From Thermoanaerobacter uzonensis DSM 18761 (lineage in GTDB: Bacteria > Bacillota > Thermoanaerobacteria > Thermoanaerobacterales > Thermoanaerobacteraceae), in the NCBI RefSeq assembly GCF_900129115.1, contig NZ_FQUR01000007.1, positions 232,874 through 296,873 of the forward strand: a DNA stretch of 64,000 nt, written 5' to 3'. A model generated the notes under the pieces. That model was given only the letters and a program-made list of their open reading frames with translations. It was not told the DNA's origin and ran no database searches. This document shows, one piece after another, positions 53,595 through 61,873 of this stretch. The stretch's first letter is position 1, and each line of letters opens with the position of its first letter. A program made the position numbers and the translations under genes.

Positions 53595-54413
53595 CTATCT
53601 CCACCTTATCAGCTTTTTTTCGAGATACACTATAAAAATGTACATCAAAGCAGAAAGTATTGAAAGTATCAGTACACTTGTCATTACCAAATCCAACTTA
53701 AAAATTTGACCGCCGTAGACAATCAAATATCCCAAACCTGCTTTAGAAACTAAAAATTCTCCTGTAATTACTCCTACCCAGGAAAGGCCGATGTTTATTT
53801 TTATGGCGGAAATAATCGTTGGGACACTGGCGGGAAGAATACATTTTGTAAGTATTTGCATTTTTGTGGCACCAAAGGTCTTTAAAAGTTTTATTTTTTC
53901 TTCGTCAACTTCTTTAAAACCCGTTTGTAAGCTGATTATAGTTACTATCAATGAAATAGCAAGAGCCATTGTAATTATTGGAGCTTCTCCATTTCCCATC
54001 CAAACGATAAATATAGGACCTAATGCAATTTTAGGAAGACTATTAAGTACTACTAAATAAGGTTCTGATACTTTTGACAAAAAGTCTGACCACCACAGAA
54101 GTATAGCAATTATCATGCCAATTATTGTGCCAAGAGTAAAACCTATTATAGTTTCACTCAAAGTGACCCATATGTGCATAAGAAGAGAACCATTCTGACT
54201 TAAGGCTATTATAGTTTTTAACATTCTTGAAGGCTGGCTGACCAAAAAAGGGTCTACAATTTTGTACCTTGCGACAATTTCCCATGCAGCGAAAAAAAGG
54301 ATTAATAATGCAAATTGAGTGACTCGTATCAATACATTTTTTCTCTTTACTTTTTTTAAAAATTCCCTGTGCTCTTTTGAAATATAGGGGGTTGCTGCTT
54401 CATACATGGACAT
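53595..54413 (-). CDS. ABC transporter permease (SsuC/TauC type)
   Basis: This 272-residue permease has about six membrane segments and a cytoplasmic loop 'EEKIKLLKTFGATKMQILTKCILPASVPTIISAIKI', the BPD_transp_1 EAA motif. The family includes importers for sulphonates, taurine, nitrate and HMP analogues. It starts at 54413, 14 bp inside the preceding ATPase gene, with AAGGAG upstream. Confidence 0.92.
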   Translation of the reverse strand: MSMYEAATPYISKEHREFLKKVKRKNVLIRVTQFALLILFFAAWEIVARYKIVDPFLVSQPSRMLKTIIALSQNGSLLMHIWVTLSETIIGFTLGTIIGMIIAILLWWSDFLSKVSEPYLVVLNSLPKIALGPIFIVWMGNGEAPIITMALAISLIVTIISLQTGFKEVDEEKIKLLKTFGATKMQILTKCILPASVPTIISAIKINIGLSWVGVITGEFLVSKAGLGYLIVYGGQIFKLDLVMTSVLILSILSALMYIFIVYLEKKLIRWR

Positions 54414-55146
54414 CCAACTCCTTCCAAATTGAATTAAAATATTCTCTAAACTCAGGAGCTTTTCTGCAGCCTATGGGAGTTCGATCTTCACAAGTTAGGA
54501 CAATGTCATAAATCTTTTTTACATGGGCAGGCCTATTTGATAGAACTACAATTCTATCACACATAGAAATTGCCTCTGAGATATCGTGAGTTACTATGAC
54601 CGCAGTTTTTTGCTCATATTTAAGAATTTTATATACTTCATCGGATATAGCAAGTCTTGTTTGGTAGTCTAAAGCAGAAAAAGCTTCATCTAGTAAAAGT
54701 ATGTCTGGTTTTAAAGCTAATGTCCTTATGAGAGCGGCTCTTTGTCGCATTCCACCTGACAATTGATTAGGATAATGTTTTTTAAACTCGCCGAGGCCGT
54801 ATTTTACAAGCAAACCTTCTACGTATTTTTTAGACTCTTCTGTTAGACTTTTTTGTATTTCAAGTCCAAGTAATACATTTTGCCATATATTTCGCCATTC
54901 AAAAAGGTGGTCTTTTTGAAGCATATAGCCTATTTTTCCATTTACCTCTACATTTCCGTAAGAAGGCTTTAAAAGACCGGAAATAATCGAAAGAAGAGTA
55001 GATTTGCCACACCCAGAAGGGCCTATAATCCCTACAAATTCTCCTTCGTACACATCAAAAGAAATATTTTTTAAAGCTTCAGTTTCACCCTCTAAGGTGT
55101 GATAATTAAAGGATACATCTTTGAGGCTGACCATTATTTTATTCAT
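54400..55146 (-). CDS. ABC transporter ATP-binding protein (SsuB/TauB type)
   Basis: This 248-residue ATPase has Walker A GPSGCGKST, 'MLQKDHLFEWRNIWQNV' Q-loop, signature SGGMRQR, Walker B ILLLDEAFSALD and 'VIVTHDISEAI' H-loop. ATG 55146 is chosen because GGGAG lies 8 nt upstream; the GTG at 55155 overlaps that site. Confidence 0.94.
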   Translation of the reverse strand: MNKIMVSLKDVSFNYHTLEGETEALKNISFDVYEGEFVGIIGPSGCGKSTLLSIISGLLKPSYGNVEVNGKIGYMLQKDHLFEWRNIWQNVLLGLEIQKSLTEESKKYVEGLLVKYGLGEFKKHYPNQLSGGMRQRAALIRTLALKPDILLLDEAFSALDYQTRLAISDEVYKILKYEQKTAVIVTHDISEAISMCDRIVVLSNRPAHVKKIYDIVLTCEDRTPIGCRKAPEFREYFNSIWKELDVHV

Positions 55147-55186
55147 AAAAGACACTCCCTTCTATGTGAAGTTAATAAAAGGGGAG

Positions 55187-55221
55187 TTGTGCTCAATATG
55201 GGAGGGGCATATTGAGCACAA
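55187..55221 (-). other. intercistronic hairpin after the solute-binding protein gene
   Basis: A perfect 14-bp inverted repeat (55187-55200 with 55208-55221, arm TTGTGCTCAATATG) has a 7-nt loop. It lies between the binding-protein and ATPase genes and lacks a T-tract in the direction of transcription. It is analogous to the hairpin after the second oppA. Confidence 0.75.
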
Positions 55222-55230
55222 TTTAAAACC

Positions 55231-56241
55231 CTACTTTTTGATCATTTTTTCAGCTTTTTCAGCGAAAGTGTTGTTGATTAGAAGATGTGAGTCCACCTTT
55301 TCTTTTATTACACCTGCATCTAAAAGTATATTTTGCAGAAAATCAAAGTCTTCAACTTTCATTTTTAGAGTAGTGCCCCAGGTGTTTTGATTTTTGTATC
55401 TTTCAATAGCTGTCGCCATAAGGTCTACATCAGCATCTGGGAAAAAAGGCTTAATTGCTTCCGCTACTTCTTTAGAAGAGTGAGAGCCTACCCAAAGCAT
55501 TCCTTTATATACTGCATTTACAAAACGCTGTATTATATCGGGATGTTTTTCAATATAGCTTTTTCTTGCATTAAAAGTCGTATAAGGAACTTCATGACTG
55601 GAAGCGCCAACTGATGCTACAATGTATCCACCTTTTTGTTTTTCAACTAGGGAAGCTGTAGGTTCAAATAACGCCACGTAATCAGCATCGGAAGACATAA
55701 AAGCTCCCGCTGCGGCTGTAAATTGAAGATTGGTGATAAGGGTTAAATCTGTTTTTGGATTTATGCCGTGTTCTTTTAAAATGTATTCCAGTGTCATTTG
55801 AGGCATCCCGCCAGGCCTTCCACCTATTACCTTTTTACCTCTTAAATTTTCCCATTTAAAGTCCGGTTCAGGCTTTTTCCCCAAAAGGAAAGACCCATCT
55901 TTTCTTGTGAGTTGCCCAAAGTTTACAAGATAATCATCTCTACCTTCTTTAAGTACGTATACAGTGGTTTCGGGTCCTTGAAGTCCTATGTCTGCTGTGC
56001 CAGATAAAACGGCCGTTGCAGCCTTATCTGACCCTTGAGCAGTTGTAATGACGAGTTCCAGCCCCTGTTCTTTGAAAAAGCCTTGGCTTACAGCTACGTA
56101 ATAGGGAGCGTAAAAAATAGAATGGACTGTTTCTACAAAATTAATTTTTGTAAGTTTTTGACTTTTATTTGTACACCCTGTAAATAAAGAAACTGTAAGG
56201 GCTAATACTAACAGGAATACAATTAAGTACTTAAGCCTCAT
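55231..56241 (-). CDS. ABC transporter substrate-binding lipoprotein (NMT1/SsuA type)
   Basis: This 336-residue lipoprotein has a signal with lipobox LFTGC and a mature part starting 'KINFVETVHSIFYAPYYVAVSQGFFKEQGLEL'. 'GRPGGMPQMTLEYILKEHG' and the C-terminal 'DADYVALFEPTAS' are also visible. NMT1/THI5-like and sulphonate-binding proteins share this fold. Transport of a pyrimidine, sulphonate or other compound is possible; no TPP riboswitch precedes it. ATG 56241 is preferred over ATG 56247, which abuts the GGAGG. Confidence 0.9.
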   Translation of the reverse strand: MRLKYLIVFLLVLALTVSLFTGCTNKSQKLTKINFVETVHSIFYAPYYVAVSQGFFKEQGLELVITTAQGSDKAATAVLSGTADIGLQGPETTVYVLKEGRDDYLVNFGQLTRKDGSFLLGKKPEPDFKWENLRGKKVIGGRPGGMPQMTLEYILKEHGINPKTDLTLITNLQFTAAAGAFMSSDADYVALFEPTASLVEKQKGGYIVASVGASSHEVPYTTFNARKSYIEKHPDIIQRFVNAVYKGMLWVGSHSSKEVAEAIKPFFPDADVDLMATAIERYKNQNTWGTTLKMKVEDFDFLQNILLDAGVIKEKVDSHLLINNTFAEKAEKMIKK

Positions 56242-56438
56242 ATCCATCCTCCTTTTTCTATTTTCACTTTATTATATTCTTTCAATTAAAATATGTGATT
56301 GAGGCAAATTGTGCCTTTTGGGGATTTTAAATTTGTAATTGATAGTTTGATAAAAAGAAGGAAAAGTGAAATTTTTGTCGAATATGTATATACTGTGGTC
56401 TTAATGGATTAAAATGCTACAAGAAGAGGGGATTGAAA

Positions 56439-58925
56439 ATGGCGCAAAAAATAGCTGCAAAAAAGGGCAAGACAATAAAAAAACAAACGAAAAAAACATA
56501 CAGAAGTTTTGCAAGCTTAGACACAATATTTTATATATTACTTGTAATTCTCGTATTTTATCCACCTTTTTTTAGAGGCATGTATTTCGAAAAAGAAATG
56601 TTTCCCACAATTGCATTGACTTCTGCGGTATTTATTATATGGGCTATTTCTAAAATTGTGCAAAAAGAACCCATAATAAGTACTACCTTAGACTATGCTG
56701 CTTTATCCCTTGTAGGGGCGTATATAATCTCTAGTTTTTTTGCTGTAAATATAAGGGCGAGCATAGGGGAAGTTTTGAGATATTTTGATTATTTGTTTAT
56801 ATATTTCATAGTTAGTAGGACCGTAAGAGATAACAAAAAAATTTTTATACTATTAAATGCGTTAGTTTTAAGCTCATTTGTAGTAGCGGTTGTGGGGCTG
56901 GGATCTTCAGTTAATCTCATCCATTACAACGGTTCATGGGTAGGAGGCAGGATAAACTCTACTTTTCAGTATCCTAATACAACAGCTTCATTTTTGATGG
57001 CTTTTTTCCTTGTCAATTTAACTTTAATTTCTTACACTGACAATAAATATTTAAAGGCAATATACGGCATGACCGCTTATACACAGTTTTACGCTTATGT
57101 ATTTACCTTGTCTCGCGGTGCATGGCTTATGCTTCCTTTTCTTGGCATTATTCTTATGCTTTTGATGCCAAGGGGCAAAAGAATAGAACCTTTTATGTAT
57201 TTTGTGGGGGTTGTAATTGCTTCAGCACTGCCTATAGTAAAATTTAATTCAGCAGTTGCCAGCGGGGCAGCTCTCAATTTAATCAAATGGTATTTGATTG
57301 GAGTCTTTGCTTCACTAATTGTTACATACGCAATAAGCTTTATTGTGAGTGTTGTAAATAAAATAAATGTGAAAGTTGGAATAGCTATTGCTGCTGTAAT
57401 TGGAATCTTTGTGTTGGTAGCAGGATACATAGTTTTTACAACTCAAGTTCCATTGACTTTAAAACATGATGTAGAGGAGTCTGACAGCATAAAAAGCGTA
57501 ACGAGATTTGTGAGTGCAGAACCTGACAGAGTTTATGTGTTAAAATACGATGTTGTAGCCAAAAATCCCTCAAATAAAGATTGGGCTTACGGCATAATAA
57601 TAAACAGCAGAAATGAAAATGACCAATCCACTAAAATTACAGAATTTTACGACAAAGACAATTTCATTGGCGAAAAAACAATAGAATTTTCTACTTTAAA
57701 AGACACAAAAAGGCTTGCCATAACATTTGTAAATAATTTTCAAAACACGTCAGTTACTTTTACAAAGGCGCAAATATATCCTAAAAATGCTCCTTATGAA
57801 GCACAAAACATAATGTTAAAATACAAATACTTGCCGGAGGATATTGCATCACGTGTCCAAGATATAAGCCTGTCAACCCAAAGTAGCTCACAGAGAATGC
57901 AGTTTTACAAAGATGGATTAAAAATTTTTAAAGATTATCCTATATTTGGAGCAGGTGGTGGTGCATGGGCATCACTATATTTCAAATACCAATCTTACCT
58001 GTATTGGACTACTCAGACTCATAACTATTTCATGCAGGTACTTTTAGATACGGGTATCATTGGAGCTATTGCTATAATATTTTTGTTGGTATCCCTTTTT
58101 AGAAGCATGCATAGAGTGTATAAAGGATACATGGAAGACAAAGACAGAATTTTAATTGCTGCAATTATAACAGCAATAATAAGCCTTTATGCTCATGCTG
58201 CAATGGATTTTGACCTGTCGCTTTCTGCAGTATCTATTGCACTTTGGGCATTAATTGGTGTAATAAATTCTCTGGACATACTAAAAGTTAAAGTAAAAAA
58301 CAAAAAAATTTACTTAAACTATTTAGCGATAGTTGTAGCCTTTGTTGTAATGTTTATGTCTACCTCTATGTCAGTAGCGCTAAGTTATGCCGTAAAAGGG
58401 GATAACTTTTTGAGACAACAAAATTTTATTTTGGCGGAACAAAATTATGAAAAAGCAGTATCCTATGACCCATGGAACGCAAAATACAGAATGACATACG
58501 GGCAAATTCTCACCGCCCTTGGTGACCAGTTAAAAGATGCTGTAAGGCTTCAAAAAGCGATGTTTGAAGAAGAAAAAGCCGTGCAATTAGAGCCTTTTAA
58601 TTCTCAACTTAATGCCCAACTGGGAGCTTTCTATCTTGCTCATGGACAAATTGACCTTGGCCTTAAATATGTATTAAAAGCAGTGGAAGTACAACCATTG
58701 AGGCCAGAAAATTACCAGCAATTAGCTGATGCTTATAACAAAGTTGGTATGTATTATTTAAACAATGGAGATAAAGAAAAGGCAAAAGAATTTTTGCAAA
58801 AAGCGGTAGATGTACAAAAAATGTTTGACAAAGCAAATTCCAAATCATTAGAGCCAAAGCCTATGACTGAAATGACCAAACAGATAATAGAAGAATCCCA
58901 AAAGACGCTTCAAGAGATACATTAA
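56439..58925 (+). CDS. O-antigen ligase-like membrane protein with C-terminal TPR
   Basis: This 828-residue protein starts with about ten membrane segments and a large loop (residues about 345-480) before the Wzy_C-type motif 'GAGGGAWASLYFKYQSYLYWTTQTHNYFMQVLLDTG' (split near residues 505-540). The C-terminal 200 residues carry TPR-like repeats ('AEQNYEKAVSYDPWNAKYRMTYGQIL', 'AKEFLQKAVDVQKMFDKA'). It probably links or polymerises surface glycans. ATG 56439 is preferred over TTG 56433 by spacing from GAGGGG. The gene stands alone here, without other glycan genes in view. Confidence 0.85.
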   Translation: MAQKIAAKKGKTIKKQTKKTYRSFASLDTIFYILLVILVFYPPFFRGMYFEKEMFPTIALTSAVFIIWAISKIVQKEPIISTTLDYAALSLVGAYIISSFFAVNIRASIGEVLRYFDYLFIYFIVSRTVRDNKKIFILLNALVLSSFVVAVVGLGSSVNLIHYNGSWVGGRINSTFQYPNTTASFLMAFFLVNLTLISYTDNKYLKAIYGMTAYTQFYAYVFTLSRGAWLMLPFLGIILMLLMPRGKRIEPFMYFVGVVIASALPIVKFNSAVASGAALNLIKWYLIGVFASLIVTYAISFIVSVVNKINVKVGIAIAAVIGIFVLVAGYIVFTTQVPLTLKHDVEESDSIKSVTRFVSAEPDRVYVLKYDVVAKNPSNKDWAYGIIINSRNENDQSTKITEFYDKDNFIGEKTIEFSTLKDTKRLAITFVNNFQNTSVTFTKAQIYPKNAPYEAQNIMLKYKYLPEDIASRVQDISLSTQSSSQRMQFYKDGLKIFKDYPIFGAGGGAWASLYFKYQSYLYWTTQTHNYFMQVLLDTGIIGAIAIIFLLVSLFRSMHRVYKGYMEDKDRILIAAIITAIISLYAHAAMDFDLSLSAVSIALWALIGVINSLDILKVKVKNKKIYLNYLAIVVAFVVMFMSTSMSVALSYAVKGDNFLRQQNFILAEQNYEKAVSYDPWNAKYRMTYGQILTALGDQLKDAVRLQKAMFEEEKAVQLEPFNSQLNAQLGAFYLAHGQIDLGLKYVLKAVEVQPLRPENYQQLADAYNKVGMYYLNNGDKEKAKEFLQKAVDVQKMFDKANSKSLEPKPMTEMTKQIIEESQKTLQEIH

Positions 58926-58944
58926 AAGTGTATCTCTCTTTTTT
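58913..58944 (+). terminator. terminator of the O-antigen-ligase-like gene
   Basis: AGAGATACA pairs with TGTATCTCT around a 7-nt loop, followed by six T. The stop codon is in the loop. Confidence 0.85.
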
Positions 58945-58947
58945 ATC

Positions 58948-58976
58948 TTGATTTACCATAAAAGGAATGGTATGAT
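58948..58976 (+). promoter_or_regulatory. promoter upstream of the GNAT gene
   Basis: TTGATT (58948-58953), 17 bp, TATGAT (58971-58976) with TGG before the -10. It is nearly the same as the promoter at 59627-59655. Confidence 0.6.
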
Positions 58977-59082
58977 AAAATCAATAAAGGCTTTTAAAAA
59001 GGACAGTTATATTTGATATGACAGTTATCGAACTGTATAAATAGTCTTAATATTATGATATATTTTAGTTGGAGGAAGAATA

Positions 59083-59613
59083 ATGAAAATAATTACTAAA
59101 AAAGGGAAAAATATTTATATAAGACCTCCTAAATACGAGGAAACTGCTTATATAAATAAATTATGGTCCGATGTGGATACAACAGGTGAAGTTGGTGGAC
59201 CTTTTTTCTTACCAGAGGGGAAAGTATCATCTTGGTTTCAAAAAATGGTTGATCCTACGGATGGACATAATTTCTATTGTCTAATTTTTAACAATAAAGA
59301 TGAACCTGTAGGTGAAGTAAGTTTCCATCGATTTGACGATTCAACTAAAACGGCAGAACTGAATATTAAAATTGAAAGAATACACAGAGGAAAAGGTTAT
59401 GCAAAAGAAGCACTATTTTTACTTTTGGACTACTATTTTAATGAGTTTGGTGGAGAAATAATGATCGACCCGGTCCTTCTAAGCAATAAAAGGGCGCAAA
59501 AAATGTTATTATCATTTGGATTTGAACATGACCCTTCAAACAAGGAAGTATTCCTGTTAAAAATGACAAAGGATATGTTTAATAAAATTAAAGATGGTAT
59601 TTTACCCACATAA
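59083..59613 (+). CDS. GNAT family N-acetyltransferase
   Basis: This 176-residue protein belongs to the RimJ/RimL-like acetyltransferases. The acetyl-CoA loop is 'IERIHRGKGYAKEALFLLLDYYF' (R-x-x-G-x-G/A) and the second motif 'LLSNKRAQKMLLSFGFEHD'. The substrate is unknown. TTGGAGG precedes ATG 59083. It lies between two near-identical promoters. Confidence 0.88.
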   Translation: MKIITKKGKNIYIRPPKYEETAYINKLWSDVDTTGEVGGPFFLPEGKVSSWFQKMVDPTDGHNFYCLIFNNKDEPVGEVSFHRFDDSTKTAELNIKIERIHRGKGYAKEALFLLLDYYFNEFGGEIMIDPVLLSNKRAQKMLLSFGFEHDPSNKEVFLLKMTKDMFNKIKDGILPT

Positions 59614-59626
59614 ACATAATTTAACC

Positions 59627-59655
59627 TTGATTACTTGTAATAAGAATGGTATGAT
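59627..59655 (+). promoter_or_regulatory. promoter of the coiled-coil pseudogene
   Basis: TTGATT (59627-59632), 17 bp, TATGAT (59650-59655), with TGG before the -10. Confidence 0.6.
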
Positions 59656-59691
59656 GAAGCTAGTAAATGGTTTTTATATGGGGGCCATGAA

Positions 59692-59937
59692 ATGACAAAT
59701 GAAGATTTTGTGAATTTTATTGTTGACAAATTTAATAGTTTTGAAAAAAGGTTTGACAACTTTGAAAAAAGATTGGATGGATTTGAAGAAAGATTTGATG
59801 AAGCTATTACAAAAATAAAGATGAAGTTAGAGAAAACACTAGATTAGAATGATAAAAAGATTACCGAATTAAACCAAAAATCACAGGAAGTGAAGTTGGA
59901 TAGACAGCTTTTAAAGAGAGCAGTAGTAAATTTGTAG
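59692..59937 (+). pseudogene. short coiled-coil protein interrupted by an in-frame TAG
   Basis: From ATG 59692 a 51-residue heptad-rich frame ('FVNFIVDKFNSFEKRFDNFEK', 'RLDGFEERFDEAITKIKMKL') stops at TAG 59845-59847. The same frame then continues for 29 codons to TAG 59935-59937 with matching coiled-coil character and ends 'LLKRAVVNL'. The likely ancestor was an 81-residue coiled-coil protein; a single nonsense change broke it. A second reading is that the 51-residue protein is complete. Function unknown. Confidence 0.6.
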
Positions 59938-59943
59938 ACATCG

Positions 59944-59971
59944 AGATACACTATAAAGTGTGTCTTTTTTT
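59944..59971 (+). terminator. terminator of the coiled-coil gene
   Basis: AGATACACT pairs with AGTGTGTCT around ATAA, followed by six T or more. Confidence 0.85.
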
Positions 59972-59989
59972 GTAAAGTGTAGCAGTAAA

Positions 59990-60090
59990 ATCCTGGGCCG
60001 AAGTGAAGCGAAGCCTTAAGCCGAAGTGAATGGTCTCCGAAGAATCTTTCTCTTCTGTTATTCTGAGGTGAAGCAGAAGAATCTCATGCA
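59990..60090 (+). repeat. intergenic repeat-like sequence
   Basis: The words CCGAAGTGAA (twice, about 59998 and 60021) and GAAGAATCT (twice) recur, with TGAAGC variants. Such 'GAAGCGAAGAATCT'-type strings look like a dispersed intergenic repeat. No protein frame is visible. Confidence 0.4.
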
Positions 60091-60147
60091 TAAAGGAATA
60101 CAAAAAATGCAAAAAGTATTAAAAAAGAAAGGTAGGAGGGTGTAGAG

Positions 60148-61848
60148 ATGAAGAAAATACCCTATGGTATGTCCAATTTCAGAGCGATGAGAGAAGAAGG
60201 ATACCTATATGTGGACAAAACGATGTATATAGAGAAGATAGAGAACTTAAATAGCAAATACCTGTTTTTCATAAGGCCGAGGAGGTTTGGAAAAAGTCTT
60301 TTTCTTTCCACATTGGAGAACTACTATGACATAAACAATGAGAAAGACTTTGAGAAACTATTTGGCGACTTATATATAGGGAAGAACCCAACAAAGCTAA
60401 AGAACAGTTATATGATACTCAAACTGAATTTTTCAGGTCTAAACACAGAAAACAAAGACCAACTAAAAGAGTCCTTTTTGTTAAGTGTGAAAAATTCAAT
60501 AAATGCTTTATTAGGTAGATACGAGGGTATATTAGAAAATACGGAAGAAATAAGGGAGAAAATTGACCAAATAACTGATATAAATGCAGTTATAATGACG
60601 CTAATAAATGAAGTAAAGAAAGTAGGTAAAAAGGTATACCTAATAATAGACGAATATGACCATTTTGCCAATGACATAATAGCGATGGGTGAGAGTGAAT
60701 TTTACAGAGAGATAGTGAGGGCATCAGGATTTGTAAGAGACTTTTATGAGACATTGAAGATAGGGACAGAGAGTGTAATAGACAGGATATTCATAACAGG
60801 GATATCCCCAATAATGCTGGATGACTTAACGAGTGGGTTTAACATAGCATTAAATGTCACAATGGATTTAAGCTTAAATGAGATGCTGGGATTTACAGAA
60901 GAAGAAGTGGTGAAGATACTAGAAGAAGTAGGGATAGAGGAAAAAGAAAGAGAAAAATCATTAGAAGAATTAAAAGAATTATACGATGGTTATTTATTTA
61001 GCGCAGAAGCGGAGAAGAGGATATACAATCCCGACATGGTATTGTATTATCTTGACAGCATAGTAAGATACAAAAAACCGCCTAGAAATTTATTAGACGA
61101 CAATGTAAAGACAGACTATGGTAGGCTAAACAGGCTTACGATGAATGAAGAGAACAAGGCATTATTAGAGAGGATCATAAAAGAAGAAGGGATAGTAGCG
61201 GAGATAGTAACAAAATTTTCATTTGACAGAATGTACGACGAAGAATACTTTGTATCACTGCTATTCTATATGGGATTACTCACGATAGAGAGGCAAGAAA
61301 AAACGAGATTATTTTTAAAAATACCCAATTACGTAATCAAGACAATAATGTGGGAATATATAGAAACGAATTTAAAGAAAGAATACAAAATTAATCTTAA
61401 CCTAAATGAGTTAAGGAAGACCATAGAAGAGATGGCGTATGAAGGGAGAATAAAACCGTATATAGAGTATATAAGCCAGAACGTGCTAAAGGTGCTTTCG
61501 AACAGGGACATAATAAAATTTGATGAAAAATATATCAAAGTGATATTAATTACGTATCTTGTAAACAGTAAAGCCTATAGGCCAATAAGTGAGAGGGAGA
61601 CAGAAGGAGGGTATATAGACATATACTTGGAGAGGGACATAAGGATACCAGATATAAAATACGAGTGGTTGATAGAGCTAAAGTATGTAAAGAAGAGTGA
61701 GAAAGACAAAGTAGACAAGATAAAAGAAGAAGGAATAAAGCAGCTTAAGAGGTATAGAGAAAGCAGAGGGCTAAAAGAGAGAAAAGATGTAAAGCAGGCG
61801 CTAATCATATTCATAGGCAAGGACGAATACCAAGTAATTGAAGTGTAA
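60148..61848 (+). CDS. AAA-ATPase-like/PD-(D/E)XK nuclease fusion protein (first copy)
   Basis: This 566-residue protein belongs to the AAA-ATPase_like family with a C-terminal PD-(D/E)XK nuclease-type domain (DUF1703). Walker A is RPRRFGKS with Lys49; Walker B is VYLIIDEYDH; 'FITGISPIMLDDLTSGFNI' is the sensor-like motif. The nuclease-type residues are in 'GGYIDIYLERDIR' (Asp) and 'EWLIELKYVKK' (ExK). Members are numerous in clostridia and often occur as tandem copies. AGGAGG precedes ATG 60148. Function is not established; a mobile or defence-related role has been suggested but is not demonstrated. Confidence 0.85.
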   Translation: MKKIPYGMSNFRAMREEGYLYVDKTMYIEKIENLNSKYLFFIRPRRFGKSLFLSTLENYYDINNEKDFEKLFGDLYIGKNPTKLKNSYMILKLNFSGLNTENKDQLKESFLLSVKNSINALLGRYEGILENTEEIREKIDQITDINAVIMTLINEVKKVGKKVYLIIDEYDHFANDIIAMGESEFYREIVRASGFVRDFYETLKIGTESVIDRIFITGISPIMLDDLTSGFNIALNVTMDLSLNEMLGFTEEEVVKILEEVGIEEKEREKSLEELKELYDGYLFSAEAEKRIYNPDMVLYYLDSIVRYKKPPRNLLDDNVKTDYGRLNRLTMNEENKALLERIIKEEGIVAEIVTKFSFDRMYDEEYFVSLLFYMGLLTIERQEKTRLFLKIPNYVIKTIMWEYIETNLKKEYKINLNLNELRKTIEEMAYEGRIKPYIEYISQNVLKVLSNRDIIKFDEKYIKVILITYLVNSKAYRPISERETEGGYIDIYLERDIRIPDIKYEWLIELKYVKKSEKDKVDKIKEEGIKQLKRYRESRGLKERKDVKQALIIFIGKDEYQVIEV

Positions 61849-61873
61849 AAAAGAAAAGAAAGAGGTGGTAAAC

